This document shows positions 1 to 7,360 of a stretch of 64,000 bases of DNA, one piece after another. Numbering within the stretch: position 1 is the first letter of the stretch; every line of letters begins with the position of its first letter. Both the position numbers and the translations under genes were made by a program. Under the pieces are notes generated by a model that made no database searches, was not told the origin of the DNA, and worked only from the letters and a program-made list of their open reading frames with translations. The stretch is from CBFDBF01 sp050304615 (GTDB lineage Bacteria > Pseudomonadota > Gammaproteobacteria > Chromatiales > Chromatiaceae), in assembly GCA_050304615.1 (NCBI GenBank), contig JBNLDW010000011.1:1-64000 (forward strand). Reading direction: 5' to 3'.

Positions 1-237
1 GCCTAGCTCGACTAAGCGAGCCACCCTTTTGGAGTAGAAGACGTCAGGAATGCCTTTTACTCGATTAGGTAGATCACTCATTGTGGCACCAACAAGGTAT
101 GCCACTTTGCGGCTGTATTTAGGATGAACATGGCTCAAAAGTATTTCGTCTATTTCAGCCAACTGCTCATCAGAAAGAGTGGCAACTAGTTTCAGCTCTT
201 CTTGTGTTAATTCCCTGTCCGGTGTTACATCATTCAT
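1..237 (-). CDS. DUF3658-like protein, 3' end cut by window edge
   Basis: The first 79 codons of a minus-strand gene are present and the rest lies beyond the window. The start is an ATG at 237 with a strong AGGAGG seven bases upstream. The visible part has an acidic helix followed by a segment ending in FYSKRVARLVELG, which resembles the C-terminal half of the DUF3658 family, where a short winged-helix-like segment is preceded by a helical stretch. No function is known for this family. The assignment rests on recalled sequence similarity only. No attC site separates it from the next gene, so membership in the cassette array to the right is not shown. Confidence 0.6.
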   Translation of the reverse strand, partial: MNDVTPDRELTQEELKLVATLSDEQLAEIDEILLSHVHPKYSRKVAYLVGATMSDLPNRVKGIPDVFYSKRVARLVELG

Positions 238-262
238 CGTGCCTCCTGGCATTTGATTAAAT

Positions 263-336
263 GGGACGGAGGGAATAAAAAATGGTCAGTTGTTAGCTGA
301 ATCTTAGGATTGTACAAAATATATTCCCTCCGTCCC
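263..336. repeat. 15-bp perfect inverted repeat, REP-like
   Basis: The 15 bases at 263-277 (GGGACGGAGGGAATA) return as a perfect reverse complement at 322-336, with 44 bases between them. Immediately after, GTCCCCTTTTCTG occurs twice in tandem (about 334-359). Arms with this GGGACGGAGGGAAT character are typical of short palindromic repeats spread by REP-associated tyrosine transposases. No transposase is nearby. It fills most of the gap between the DUF3658 gene and the CSLREA gene and could also act as a terminator-like structure. Confidence 0.55.
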
Positions 337-374
337 CTTTTCTGTTGTCCCCTTTTCTGATTTGGACTCATGCT

Positions 375-1853
375 CTACTGCCAAAACTCTACAGACCCTC
401 GGTCACATGTGCCAGAAAAGTCGCGAGGTATCTCGATCTGATCACTTAACCACTCGTCCGGATGATGCACCTCTGCCATGCAACTGGTGTGATTTGCACT
501 ATCTATGGCTGGGCTATTCCCATTCAAACCGTGAAAGTAGGTAAATTTTTGATCAAGTAACTTTAGTCCTGCATCTATTGGATTATCTACTGTCCCCAGG
601 ATATCTTCTGGCGCCTCATCTAACTCACAACGATCTTTATCGAGGATCCCCACTATATTATGTCCTTCCGATTTGATATGTCCTACACAGTCTTCAGCAC
701 CATCACCTCCTGACTCATTATCAGCAACTATACTATTGCGAAGAATGAGCGTCCCCCCGCCGTCCAGTCCACCGAACAAGGCACCACCATCCACTCCGGT
801 CTCTTTGAAATTTCTGTTGGATATATTCTTGGTAATGGTGACATTTCCTAACTGTACGTCACCTCCGGTGACACATACACCGGAGCCATTGCCATTAGAA
901 AGATTACCACTTATGGTGCTATTAACAACGTTCAGCACACCACCATTGTTATGGATAGCCCCACCACATTGGATGGCCTTACTCGTAGTCGCCTCATTCG
1001 CAATTAAACTACAGCGGCTAAGTAACGGCTTCCAACCAGATGCAGCCTCATTGAATATTGCCCCGCCTGTTGGAGCGGTGTTTTTTTCAAAATGCACAGA
1101 ATCCAGCAGCAACTCACCTGCGTTGTATATTGCACCTCCTGCCTTGCTTGATGTGTTACCGATAAACTTTATACGCGCGGCCTTAAATATCCCAGTTTCT
1201 GCGTTATACAAAGCCCCGCCCCAGCCACCAGAGTGATTATTCTCAAAGCTGCTACCAATGCCGACTCGAACAGTACCGTAATTTGCGATTGCGGCTCCAG
1301 CACCATTTCCGGAATTGTTACCCAACCAGATCCAAGACATGTCTAAATAACCTTCATTACGAATCGCTTGCATGTTCCCCATTATATTTCCGCTGATAAC
1401 TGCCGTACCACCTTCTAAGATATGTAACGCTGTTTTACATTCTACAATTCCACCAAATTCTCCTTCGAGAGATGCGTCGTTTACAACTGAAATACCAGTC
1501 TCTGTTTTAGGTCCGCATTGGATAACCCCACTAGAAAGAATGGACACACTTTTTTTTATGATAATGATGGGGCCAAGTGTCAGGTGGTACTGTCCGTTGG
1601 GCGCATACACAGAGAATCTAAGCGGTGGATAGCCTTCCCCTTCCTCAATGGCTGCGCGCAAAGAACACTTTTTATCCCGATCCTCACATATTCCATCACC
1701 AGGATGGACATCATGGCTATCAGATTCAGTATTTACCGTATAGGTAGCCTCTAAAGAAGTGACAGCATGGGCAGTTGAGTACACTAGAGTAAGTATCGTA
1801 AAGAGCAATATTATAGTTGAGATCTTTTTCGCATCACTGTTAATTGACAACAT
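375..1853 (-). CDS. Secreted CSLREA-domain, right-handed beta-helix protein with choice-of-anchor Q-type C-terminus
   Basis: A 492-residue protein starting at ATG 1853, chosen because AAGGAG lies just upstream and a Sec signal peptide follows at once (hydrophobic ISTIILLFTILTLV, then AHA). The next segment contains a CSLRAAIEEG motif, the hallmark of the CSLREA domain. The body is a chain of short repeats with GGAIYN- and GGAIFN-type turns, as in parallel beta-helix polymorphic outer-membrane or adhesin-like proteins. The C-terminus has SPAIDSA and ends GSVEF, as in choice-of-anchor Q proteins. It is probably exported and may be surface attached. Ligand and role are unknown. The open frame extends 81 codons further upstream, but that part is basic, lacks a signal and is not convincing. 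Confidence 0.8.
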   Translation of the reverse strand: MLSINSDAKKISTIILLFTILTLVYSTAHAVTSLEATYTVNTESDSHDVHPGDGICEDRDKKCSLRAAIEEGEGYPPLRFSVYAPNGQYHLTLGPIIIIKKSVSILSSGVIQCGPKTETGISVVNDASLEGEFGGIVECKTALHILEGGTAVISGNIMGNMQAIRNEGYLDMSWIWLGNNSGNGAGAAIANYGTVRVGIGSSFENNHSGGWGGALYNAETGIFKAARIKFIGNTSSKAGGAIYNAGELLLDSVHFEKNTAPTGGAIFNEAASGWKPLLSRCSLIANEATTSKAIQCGGAIHNNGGVLNVVNSTISGNLSNGNGSGVCVTGGDVQLGNVTITKNISNRNFKETGVDGGALFGGLDGGGTLILRNSIVADNESGGDGAEDCVGHIKSEGHNIVGILDKDRCELDEAPEDILGTVDNPIDAGLKLLDQKFTYFHGLNGNSPAIDSANHTSCMAEVHHPDEWLSDQIEIPRDFSGTCDRGSVEFWQ

Positions 1854-1948
1854 CTTTCTCTCCTTTCTCTTTTTTATAGATGAAATAGAAGACTGCAATT
1901 CAACCTTAGATCTAAAAAATGCAATGGACACGATGGAGGACATCACGT

Positions 1949-1964
1949 AAAAAATAAATGCGTC
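1949..1964. repeat. 16-bp sequence shared with 37438-37453
   Basis: AAAAAATAAATGCGTC occurs here and again at 37438-37453. Both copies are preceded by TCACG within two or three bases. Each copy lies near an integron cassette: here beside the gene remnant at 1969-2322, there about 130 bases before the cassette start. The sequence has the look of a REP or mobile-element end, but no full element is visible. Confidence 0.5.
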
Positions 1965-1968
1965 CCCT

Positions 1969-2322
1969 TTAATTCTGTATTTTTTCCACCCATGATAAGT
2001 ACTCTTTCTCTTCTTTGTCTTGTAGCTTTTTGTACTTTTCGGGGTCTTTTTCCTGTAGCCCCCAACGCCGAGAAGAATGCGGATACTCAGCAGCACAAAG
2101 TAAATCTCGATAATCAGTACACGCGAGATCTATAAATGCATCGATTCTTTCTGGCTCTTGTGAAAGCAGGTACAAAACACCAAGTTTCACCCGAGCCTGT
2201 TCCCTATGGAATGATTCAGTTCCATAGGCCTCGAGTTTTCACACAACAATCTTCCTTTCCGCATCATCAGGGAACATGGCATTTAGAGCCATTGGTAGCA
2301 AAGCGTCGTAATCAATATTCAT
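1969..2322 (-). pseudogene. Cassette gene of unknown function, interrupted by in-frame TGA
   Basis: The frame starts at ATG 2322 (or ATG 2328 inside the attC core). It runs 27 codons to a TGA at 2239-2241, then continues in the same frame for a further 89 codons to TAA at 1969. Both halves read like one protein: the first begins MNIDYDALLPMALNAMF, the second begins KLEAYGTESFHREQ and includes CTDYRDLLCAAEYP. The layout resembles small uncharacterised proteins of about 115 residues. GTG at 2190 could start a 73-residue remnant. The gene lies directly behind an attC site, so it is the last recognisable cassette; no attC follows it. A nonsense mutation is the simplest reading, with sequencing error or readthrough as alternatives. 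Confidence 0.6.
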
Positions 2323-2324
2323 GG

Positions 2325-2388
2325 GCATAACGTTTGAGTTGTGGGGCCGGCGCGAAGCGACGGTCCCGCACGAGCGACTAGTTAGATA
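2325..2388 (-). other. attC recombination site
   Basis: Read on the minus strand the site begins with TCTAAC and ends with ACGTTATGC, the R'' and R' core boxes of an attC. Between them lies an imperfect palindrome with paired GTGCGGG and CCCCAC blocks and a TTCG tip. Its R'' box overlaps the stop codon of the preceding cassette gene (TAA at 2382-2384), and the R' box precedes the start of the next one, which is the normal cassette layout. Confidence 0.9.
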
Positions 2389-2822
2389 CCATATATTGAA
2401 CGGCGGCGGCGCTTAGTAAACCACCATGCAAACATTGATAGCACAAAACCAAAGCCATAAATGCTTAGAACAAACGAACCAATATAGAATGGCAATGTTT
2501 GATTCCAGACAAGTAAGCCAGCAATAAACGAGCCAGCGCTCGCAATCAAAAATAATATCGTGATATACCGCTTAAGCATTAGTAAAACAATGCCCAAAAA
2601 CATTATGATATCAGAGGCAACTCCAAGCAGCGGGCCGACCGCATTAATTTCTCCGGTTCTTATAAGAGTAAAATAGTTATTTGCATGATATGCAAAAAAT
2701 GCAATGTGGACCATGTATAACAATACAATTACAACAGGTATATATTTATCTGGCTTATTTAAAGATGATAAAGATGTAACGCTATCGCATTCTATGCAAC
2801 TCGATTCATCTATCTGATTCAA
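2382..2822 (-). CDS. Integron cassette protein, four-helix membrane protein of unknown function
   Basis: A 146-residue protein starting at a TTG (2822) supported by AAGGGG about eight bases upstream. After a polar N-terminus of about 27 residues with two cysteines there are four hydrophobic segments (roughly 29-46, 62-83, 86-107 and 110-134), then a basic tail KRRRR. This is an inner-membrane topology. I recognise no family. The gene is flanked on both sides by attC sites (2325-2388 and 2842-2905), so it is a complete mobile gene cassette. The low GC content differs from the core genome to the right. Confidence 0.75.
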   Translation of the reverse strand: MNQIDESSCIECDSVTSLSSLNKPDKYIPVVIVLLYMVHIAFFAYHANNYFTLIRTGEINAVGPLLGVASDIIMFLGIVLLMLKRYITILFLIASAGSFIAGLLVWNQTLPFYIGSFVLSIYGFGFVLSMFAWWFTKRRRRSIYGI

Positions 2823-2841
2823 TTAACTATCCCCTTGTGGT

Positions 2842-2905
2842 ATCTAACGACCAGGCTCAGTGGAGCGAGCGATAGCGAGCGTCCACTGCAGCCTATGGTT
2901 AGATT
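2842..2905 (-). other. attC recombination site
   Basis: The site has TCTAAC at one end (2843-2848) and GTTAGAT at the other (2898-2904) and is almost perfectly symmetric. Internal arms CAGTGGA/TCCACTG and GAGCGAGC pair around a short tip. The orientation follows from the gene behind it (2935-3258, minus strand). Confidence 0.88.
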
Positions 2906-2934
2906 GTTTTTTGTTCATTATTAACTTCTCATGT

Positions 2935-3258
2935 TTAATGTGACTTCCATACGCGTGAATACCAAAATATTGGTGTAGCAAACATATTTAGAATAATCAG
3001 AAAAGTAGTCCATGATTTCTTATTTTGTGTCGATACAAGCGTTGAGCGCCAGTTAATCACTATAAAAAGAATAACAACTAACCAACAATAAATGATTAAT
3101 GAATACACATATATTTCAAAATTAGAAGATTCCATTAATGCATTTAATTTTCCTACTTCTTTCAAATGATCCATATACTTAAGGCCAGCCAAAAACAAAA
3201 CAATTGGCGAAAACGCAACTAGCCCTGTTAAATATTTCATCAATTTCATGTTACACAT
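2935..3258 (-). CDS. Integron cassette protein, membrane protein of unknown function
   Basis: About 107 residues if started at ATG 3258; ATG at 3249 and 3240 are alternatives. The longer open frame to 3300 begins inside the attC site and is unlikely. Hydrophobic segments lie near residues 8-26, 44-68 and 80-98, separated by short charged loops (KYMDHLKEVGKL and STQNKKSW). I recognise no family. It sits between attC sites at 2842-2905 and 3273-3360 and is therefore a complete cassette. Codon use is AT-rich. Confidence 0.7.
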   Translation of the reverse strand: MCNMKLMKYLTGLVAFSPIVLFLAGLKYMDHLKEVGKLNALMESSNFEIYVYSLIIYCWLVVILFIVINWRSTLVSTQNKKSWTTFLIILNMFATPIFWYSRVWKSH

Positions 3259-3272
3259 GGCCCAATATAACA

Positions 3273-3360
3273 ATCTAACGTTTCGCGTAACCGGGCGCAC
3301 AAAGTTGCTGAGCGAAGCGGCGCAGCTTTGTACGATCCGTGTTTACGCGCTTGTTAAGTG
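3273..3360 (-). other. attC recombination site
   Basis: On the minus strand the site reads from ACTTAACAAGCG to AAACGTTAGAT. The outer arms (AACAAGCGCGTAA with TTACGCG...CGTT) and inner arms (ACAAAG with CTTTGT) pair, with a GCCGCTTCG tip. At about 88 bp it is the longest attC of this array. It separates the cassettes at 3366-3686 and 2935-3258. Confidence 0.9.
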
Positions 3361-3365
3361 CATGC

Positions 3366-3686
3366 TCATTGTATAACTGAATACACCAGTGTTTGTAAAA
3401 AAACATACACAAAAAATAGTGATACTAGGCCAAATGGCAAGACAAATATTCTTGCCAAGAGTTTATTAGCTGAACTTCTAGTTTTTGCTACTGGACCAAA
3501 TGCCTCCGTTAGGATAAATAAGAACAACGGCACATTAGCAAGGGCCGCAGTACCAATAAACATAAGCTTCCATTGTATACCTTTCTCTATTTCACTTGAC
3601 TGGATAATAACCGCAAAATGTAATGCGATACCTAGCACAATCATAATTAGCATTAGTTTTCTATATTGCGTTAATGTATCCAGCAT
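3366..3686 (-). CDS. Integron cassette protein, small membrane protein of unknown function
   Basis: A 106-residue protein from ATG 3686. It has a short polar start (MLDTLTQYRK), then hydrophobic segments at about 11-28, 38-60 and 80-105, with a basic loop (KTRSSANK) between the second and third. No family is recognised. It is followed on the minus strand by attC 3273-3360 and preceded by an attC- or attI-like site at 3694-3752, so it appears to be the first cassette of the array. No Shine-Dalgarno sequence is obvious, as is common in cassettes. Confidence 0.68.
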   Translation of the reverse strand: MLDTLTQYRKLMLIMIVLGIALHFAVIIQSSEIEKGIQWKLMFIGTAALANVPLFLFILTEAFGPVAKTRSSANKLLARIFVLPFGLVSLFFVYVFLQTLVYSVIQ

Positions 3687-3693
3687 TTATTTG

Positions 3694-3752
3694 CACTTAA
3701 CAGGTGATTATCACGCTGGCTCTGATAATGTGTTATATAGCCGGCTCTGATA
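3694..3752 (-). other. attI- or short attC-like site at the proximal end of the array
   Basis: On the minus strand a GTTAAGT core (3695-3701) directly precedes the first cassette gene. A TATAAC box lies at 3733-3738, and the two pair through TTATCA/TGATAA arms, giving a short attC-like palindrome. The decamer GGCTCTGATA occurs twice, at 3718-3727 and 3743-3752. Direct repeats next to a core are more typical of attI. No integrase gene follows, so the type cannot be decided. Confidence 0.5.
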
Positions 3753-4061
3753 TTGTAATATGCCGCCAAACGTTCTCCATATGTTCCTTATCCAATAGTC
3801 CATCTATTTATCCCTGTTTCGGGGCATATTCCAACAATATTTAGGAAGATCGCCGCATGTTTCAGTGAAAGGGGGGAGACTTTTTTGAATGGCCATCCCT
3901 CCGCCAGGTCGGTTTGCTTTCCGTGTGGCTGTCAGGCTAGCACACTGCTAGTGGGGTTTTCTAGTTGAAAACGGGTGGGATGGTATGCGTCTAACGCCAA
4001 TATGCGTAGCCGCTTATATTAGGGACAACTGCTTTTCGGCCCTGGTCTGTTTTGGCTTTTG
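3753..4061. other. Non-coding junction between cassette array and core genome
   Basis: No convincing gene is seen in these 309 bases on either strand, and no integrase remnant was recognised. The heptamer TATGCGT is repeated at 3984-3990 and 4001-4007, followed by an AT-rich TTATATT and AGGGACAAC. Spacing and composition are suggestive of a recombinase binding site, but it does not fit dif well. Confidence 0.4.
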
Positions 4062-4241
4062 CTATTTGCTGCCGTCATTCATAAGAAAATAGCCACCCAG
4101 TCCGGCAACCACAACCCACAACACCATGGCCATGGCCCCAAGCTGCTCCCACAGTGAGCCCATGTTCAGCAGTATGACCAGGGCCAGGACCAGCAGCGCG
4201 TTGCCTATCCAGAAATTTCTTTTACTCGCTTCTTCATTCAT
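4062..4241 (-). CDS. Small inner-membrane protein, function unknown
   Basis: A 59-residue protein beginning MNEEASKRNFWIGNALLVLA. It has two hydrophobic segments (about 10-26 and 35-53) with a short loop, and a polar tail NDGSK. Its ATG (4241) overlaps the stop of the SprT-like gene in an ATGA arrangement, so the two are probably translationally coupled in a greB-sprT-orf unit. No family name is recognised. Confidence 0.7.
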   Translation of the reverse strand: MNEEASKRNFWIGNALLVLALVILLNMGSLWEQLGAMAMVLWVVVAGLGGYFLMNDGSK

Positions 4242-4756
4242 TGTTGTATTCCCACTTTAGTATCTGCCGCCAATTGTAACCTCTCTCCGCACCGTCTACA
4301 TAGGTAAGTCTGCCCCCGGCTACTACGATTGTGCCGGATGCTGGTCAATTGATGCTGCTGGCAACCACAGACATAGTCGTAGCGCCGCAGTCGCCTAGTC
4401 GAAGAACGGGAGGTGTCGTAGGGGTGACAGCGGGAGCTCTCCGCCCCAAAAAAGGCCATCACCCGGCGCCACTCCTCACCGTGGGGTCTACAGCTACCAA
4501 ACGCGGCCCTGGCAACTATGTGGGCAACCTCGTGGGGCACGGTACGGAGGATAAAATCTGCCCGGTTCTCCCGCAGTAGCAGCCCATTGTAGCGAATCTC
4601 CACAGCCCCCCTCCTGGAGTAACGCACCATGCCTGCCGACTGGCCGCTGAGGTCAAAGCAGATATCCACCGGCGGTATGACTACGCCAAAATGGCTACCC
4701 GCACGCTGCAGCAGAGTTTCGGTATGGGCTGCCACTTGCTGCTGACAGTCGCTCAA
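4238..4756 (-). CDS. SprT-like zinc metalloprotease-fold protein
   Basis: A 172-residue protein if started at TTG 4756, which has GGGAG seven bases upstream and gives the usual SprT length. The longer frame to 4900 lies inside greB and is unlikely. The zinc site is HEVAH (residues 75-79) with a further histidine at 92 (PHGEEW). A C-terminal zinc ribbon is formed by C130, C132, C153 and C156. This is the SprT/Spartan-like domain order. Bacterial SprT itself is poorly characterised, and the eukaryotic relatives cleave DNA-protein crosslinks. It lies just downstream of greB with a 58-base gap. Confidence 0.85.
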   Translation of the reverse strand: MSDCQQQVAAHTETLLQRAGSHFGVVIPPVDICFDLSGQSAGMVRYSRRGAVEIRYNGLLLRENRADFILRTVPHEVAHIVARAAFGSCRPHGEEWRRVMAFFGAESSRCHPYDTSRSSTRRLRRYDYVCGCQQHQLTSIRHNRSSRGQTYLCRRCGERLQLAADTKVGIQQ

Positions 4757-4814
4757 TGCCGTTCTCCCTTTGTTGGGGTTTTTGCGCTGGCTGAAGATCT
4801 GCTTAGCATCGCCC

Positions 4815-5324
4815 TCACCCCTTTTGCCTGCTACCGTAGCTAACTGCGACCACCGTGTAACGACTCTTGCCCTCAGGCGTCTGTACCACCACCTCATCAT
4901 CTACCTCACGCTTTAATAGCGCCCTGGCCATGGGCGCGTCCATACTGATCAACCCCTGTTGCGGATTTAGTTCATCGGGGCCGACAATACGGTACAGCAG
5001 TTCGACTCCGGCTACGTCCTCCAGGGTTACCCAGGCACCAAAAAAGATCTGCTGCGGATTGCTGGGGATAATATCAACCACCTGCAGATCCGGCAGTCGC
5101 TTCTGTAAAAAGCGAATACGCCGGTCGATCTCGCGTAGCTCCTTCTTCCGATAGATATATTCGGCGTTCTCGGAGCGATCCCCCTCGGCGGCTGCGGCCG
5201 CCAGTGCCTTGGTCACCTCCCGGCGCCGTGGCCATAGATCACGCAACTCATCTTTGAGCTCGGCATACCCCTCCGGGGTAATATAGGGGGAGCTAGCTGG
5301 TTGTGGTGGTCTATATCTGCCCAT
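4815..5324 (-). CDS. greB: Transcription elongation factor GreB
   Basis: A 169-residue protein with the full GreA/GreB layout: an N-terminal coiled coil (about 14-80) carrying the acidic tip SENAEYIYRKKE, and a C-terminal FKBP-like domain. The basic coiled coil and the IDRRIRFLQKRL segment match GreB rather than GreA. The factor enters the RNA polymerase secondary channel and stimulates cleavage of backtracked transcripts. The gene is divergent from trpC; the 56 bases between the two starts must hold both promoters. Confidence 0.92.
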   Translation of the reverse strand: MGRYRPPQPASSPYITPEGYAELKDELRDLWPRRREVTKALAAAAAEGDRSENAEYIYRKKELREIDRRIRFLQKRLPDLQVVDIIPSNPQQIFFGAWVTLEDVAGVELLYRIVGPDELNPQQGLISMDAPMARALLKREVDDEVVVQTPEGKSRYTVVAVSYGSRQKG

Positions 5325-5380
5325 GCGGATAGAGTTTGATAGAATAGTGGTCTTGGAGCAATACGCAGAGAGCAGATCAT

Positions 5381-6178
5381 ATGAGCACCACCCCTGATAT
5401 CTTGCAGAAGATTGTACGCCGTAAGGTGGAAGAGGTTGCCGCTCGGGCCGATGCCCTACCCCTGCCGCAGCTACAGACCTCTCTTGGTGGAGTAGAGCCC
5501 TGCCGAGGCTTTGTCGCTGCGATAGAGTCCGCCATTGGTGCTGGTAGTGCCGCCGTTATTGCGGAGATCAAGCGCGCATCCCCCAGCAAGGGGGTGATCC
5601 GTGCGGATTTCCAGCCCGCCGCCATCGCCCAAAGCTATGAGCAGGGCGGCGCCACCTGCCTCTCGGTACTTACAGATATAGATTTTTTTCAGGGTGCGGA
5701 TGAGTATCTACAGCAGGCACGAGCGGCCTGCTCACTGCCGCTGATTCGTAAGGATTTCATCATCGACCCATACCAGGTCTATGAGGCGCGAGCCATAGGA
5801 GCCGACTGCATACTGCTGATTGCCGCCTGCCTCGGTGATGCGCAGATGGCAGAGCTAAACGGGCTGGCCCAACAACTAGGGATGGATGTGCTGATAGAGG
5901 TACACGACCAGACTGAACTGGAGCGCACCCTACCGCTCGGCAATCGACTGGTCGGTATAAATAACCGCAACCTGAACACCTTTGAAGTGGATCTGCAAAA
6001 CAGCCTTGATCTACTGTCACACATCCCGGCCGACCGGATCGTAGTTACCGAGAGCGGCATCCACACCCCCGCCGATGTTGCGTTGATGCGGCAGCACAAT
6101 ATCAACGCCTTTCTGGTCGGTGAGGCCTTTATGCGTGCCGCAGAGCCGGGTGAGGAGCTGTCACGGCTATTTTCATAA
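5381..6178 (+). CDS. trpC: Indole-3-glycerol phosphate synthase
   Basis: A 265-residue TIM-barrel enzyme that closes the indole ring in tryptophan synthesis. Visible family motifs are EIKRASPSKG (62-71) with the catalytic lysine, LIRKDFIIDPYQ, VGINNRNLNTF and VTESGIH. The length is that of the monofunctional enzyme, without the TrpF fusion found in enteric bacteria. Its usual partners trpG and trpD are not adjacent. It stands alone, divergent from greB. Confidence 0.95.
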   Translation: MSTTPDILQKIVRRKVEEVAARADALPLPQLQTSLGGVEPCRGFVAAIESAIGAGSAAVIAEIKRASPSKGVIRADFQPAAIAQSYEQGGATCLSVLTDIDFFQGADEYLQQARAACSLPLIRKDFIIDPYQVYEARAIGADCILLIAACLGDAQMAELNGLAQQLGMDVLIEVHDQTELERTLPLGNRLVGINNRNLNTFEVDLQNSLDLLSHIPADRIVVTESGIHTPADVALMRQHNINAFLVGEAFMRAAEPGEELSRLFS

Positions 6179-6259
6179 AGGTCTTCCCTGGTTTCGCAAC
6201 TATTCTCAAATACATCTGTCCAAGCAATTCAGATCATCCACTACATAAGGGAACATGTT

Positions 6260-6967
6260 ATGCGAACTCTGCTCCGAAACGGCCTGTTACTGCTCACACT
6301 AGCCACCATAGGCACCTCTGCCTGGTGCACAGAGCCACCCTTAACCTACGACCGGATAGACCTGAGCGCCACTGCCAGCCACCAGGTGGAGAACGATACC
6401 ATGGTGGCCAGGATGTACGCCCAGCGGGAGGGGAGCGATGCCACGCAATCCTCTAATGATGTCAACCAGATGGTGTCGCAGGCGGTGAAAAAGGCCAAGG
6501 CAACTCCCGGGATCAAGGTGCAGACCCTGAGTTACAACACCAACCCGATCTATAACAAACAGACCCTGACCGGCTGGCGCGTACGTCAGGATATTCGCCT
6601 CGAGAGCCAGGACTCGGCCGCACTAAGCAAGTTGATAGGCGATCTGCAAAAGCAGCTTGGAATGGACGGTATCTCCTACACCATCTCCCCGGAAAAACTA
6701 AGCGCTGCCGAAGAGGAGTTGATGAGCGAGGGTATGGCCGCCTTCAAACGGCGGGCGCAGCTGATAACCAAGGAGATGGGGCACGCTCGCTACCGGCTGG
6801 TGGATATGCAGGTCAATACCTCGGGATCAACACCACAGCCGATGATGATGCGTTCCATGGCCATGGAGATGGCAGCACCTGCACCAGCACCTGCACCAAC
6901 ACTGGAGGCTGGCACCCGACGGGTGCAGGTCAACATCAGCGGTACTATAGAGCTGGTTACAGAGTAA
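6260..6967 (+). CDS. Periplasmic SIMPL-domain (DUF541) protein
   Basis: A 235-residue protein with a signal peptide ending near SAWC, followed by a SIMPL domain. Typical features are the start LSATASHQVENDTMVARMYA, the WRVRQDIRLES strand and a final NISGTIELV strand. A Met-rich and AP-repeat stretch (MMMRSMAMEMAAPAPAPAP) precedes the last strand. Homologues such as YggE are linked to oxidative-stress tolerance, but the biochemical role is unclear. It is a single gene, 81 bases behind trpC. Confidence 0.85.
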   Translation: MRTLLRNGLLLLTLATIGTSAWCTEPPLTYDRIDLSATASHQVENDTMVARMYAQREGSDATQSSNDVNQMVSQAVKKAKATPGIKVQTLSYNTNPIYNKQTLTGWRVRQDIRLESQDSAALSKLIGDLQKQLGMDGISYTISPEKLSAAEEELMSEGMAAFKRRAQLITKEMGHARYRLVDMQVNTSGSTPQPMMMRSMAMEMAAPAPAPAPTLEAGTRRVQVNISGTIELVTE

Positions 6968-6993
6968 CTTCCAGGGAGTATTATCCGGGTTGG

Positions 6994-7215
6994 CTAGTCT
7001 ATCTCAGGGCCAAGTGCGTAGTCGCTCAACTGAAAACCGTGCCCCTCCAGGGCATCTTCTATATCTTCTACGGTGTATCCAGACTGCTCTTCAACCCTGG
7101 CGATTATCCCGGTGGCGTGCTGAAAAGCCTCCTGCACTGCCATATCTTCAGGCACCGAAACCAGCCTGATCTTGTCAAACTGCTTACTTGGTAAGACCAT
7201 TAATTTGGCAGACAT
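6994..7215 (-). CDS. Small acidic protein of unknown function
   Basis: A 73-residue protein beginning MSAKLMVLPSKQFDKIRL. The start at ATG 7215 is chosen for the GGGGAGGAGTG directly upstream; the longer frame to 7287 has no such site. The protein is soluble and acidic, with a predicted helix EAFQHATGIIARVEEQ and an EDIEDALEGHGF segment. No family is recognised. It is convergent with the SIMPL gene and divergent from fabD. Confidence 0.65.
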   Translation of the reverse strand: MSAKLMVLPSKQFDKIRLVSVPEDMAVQEAFQHATGIIARVEEQSGYTVEDIEDALEGHGFQLSDYALGPEID

Positions 7216-7360
7216 CACTCCTCCCCTTGCTAGACAATCGCCTATTTTGTAGCATTTTGTAACGCCGATTGGTAGCGAATCGGTCAATTACTGGGCAATA
7301 ACTTGTTCTTCCAGGCGATAATGTCTATCCTCCTGCCAAAATCAGACAAGAGAGCATAAT

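Noticed and set aside
673..1236. 187-residue Pro-rich open frame on the plus strand
   Set aside because: It is the antisense of the Gly/Asn-rich beta-helix repeats of the CSLREA gene and has no plausible start or domain.
1854..1968. Further attC site left of the decayed cassette
   Set aside because: No TAAC/GTTA pair with matching arms was found, so the left end of the array is taken to be at the remnant gene.
1854..2096. N-terminal extension of the CSLREA protein
   Set aside because: The extra 81 residues are strongly basic, overlap the cassette gene remnant, and would hide the clear signal peptide at 1853.
3984..4029. Chromosomal dif site
   Set aside because: The right half resembles the XerD arm, but the left half matches the XerC arm poorly and the central spacing does not fit.
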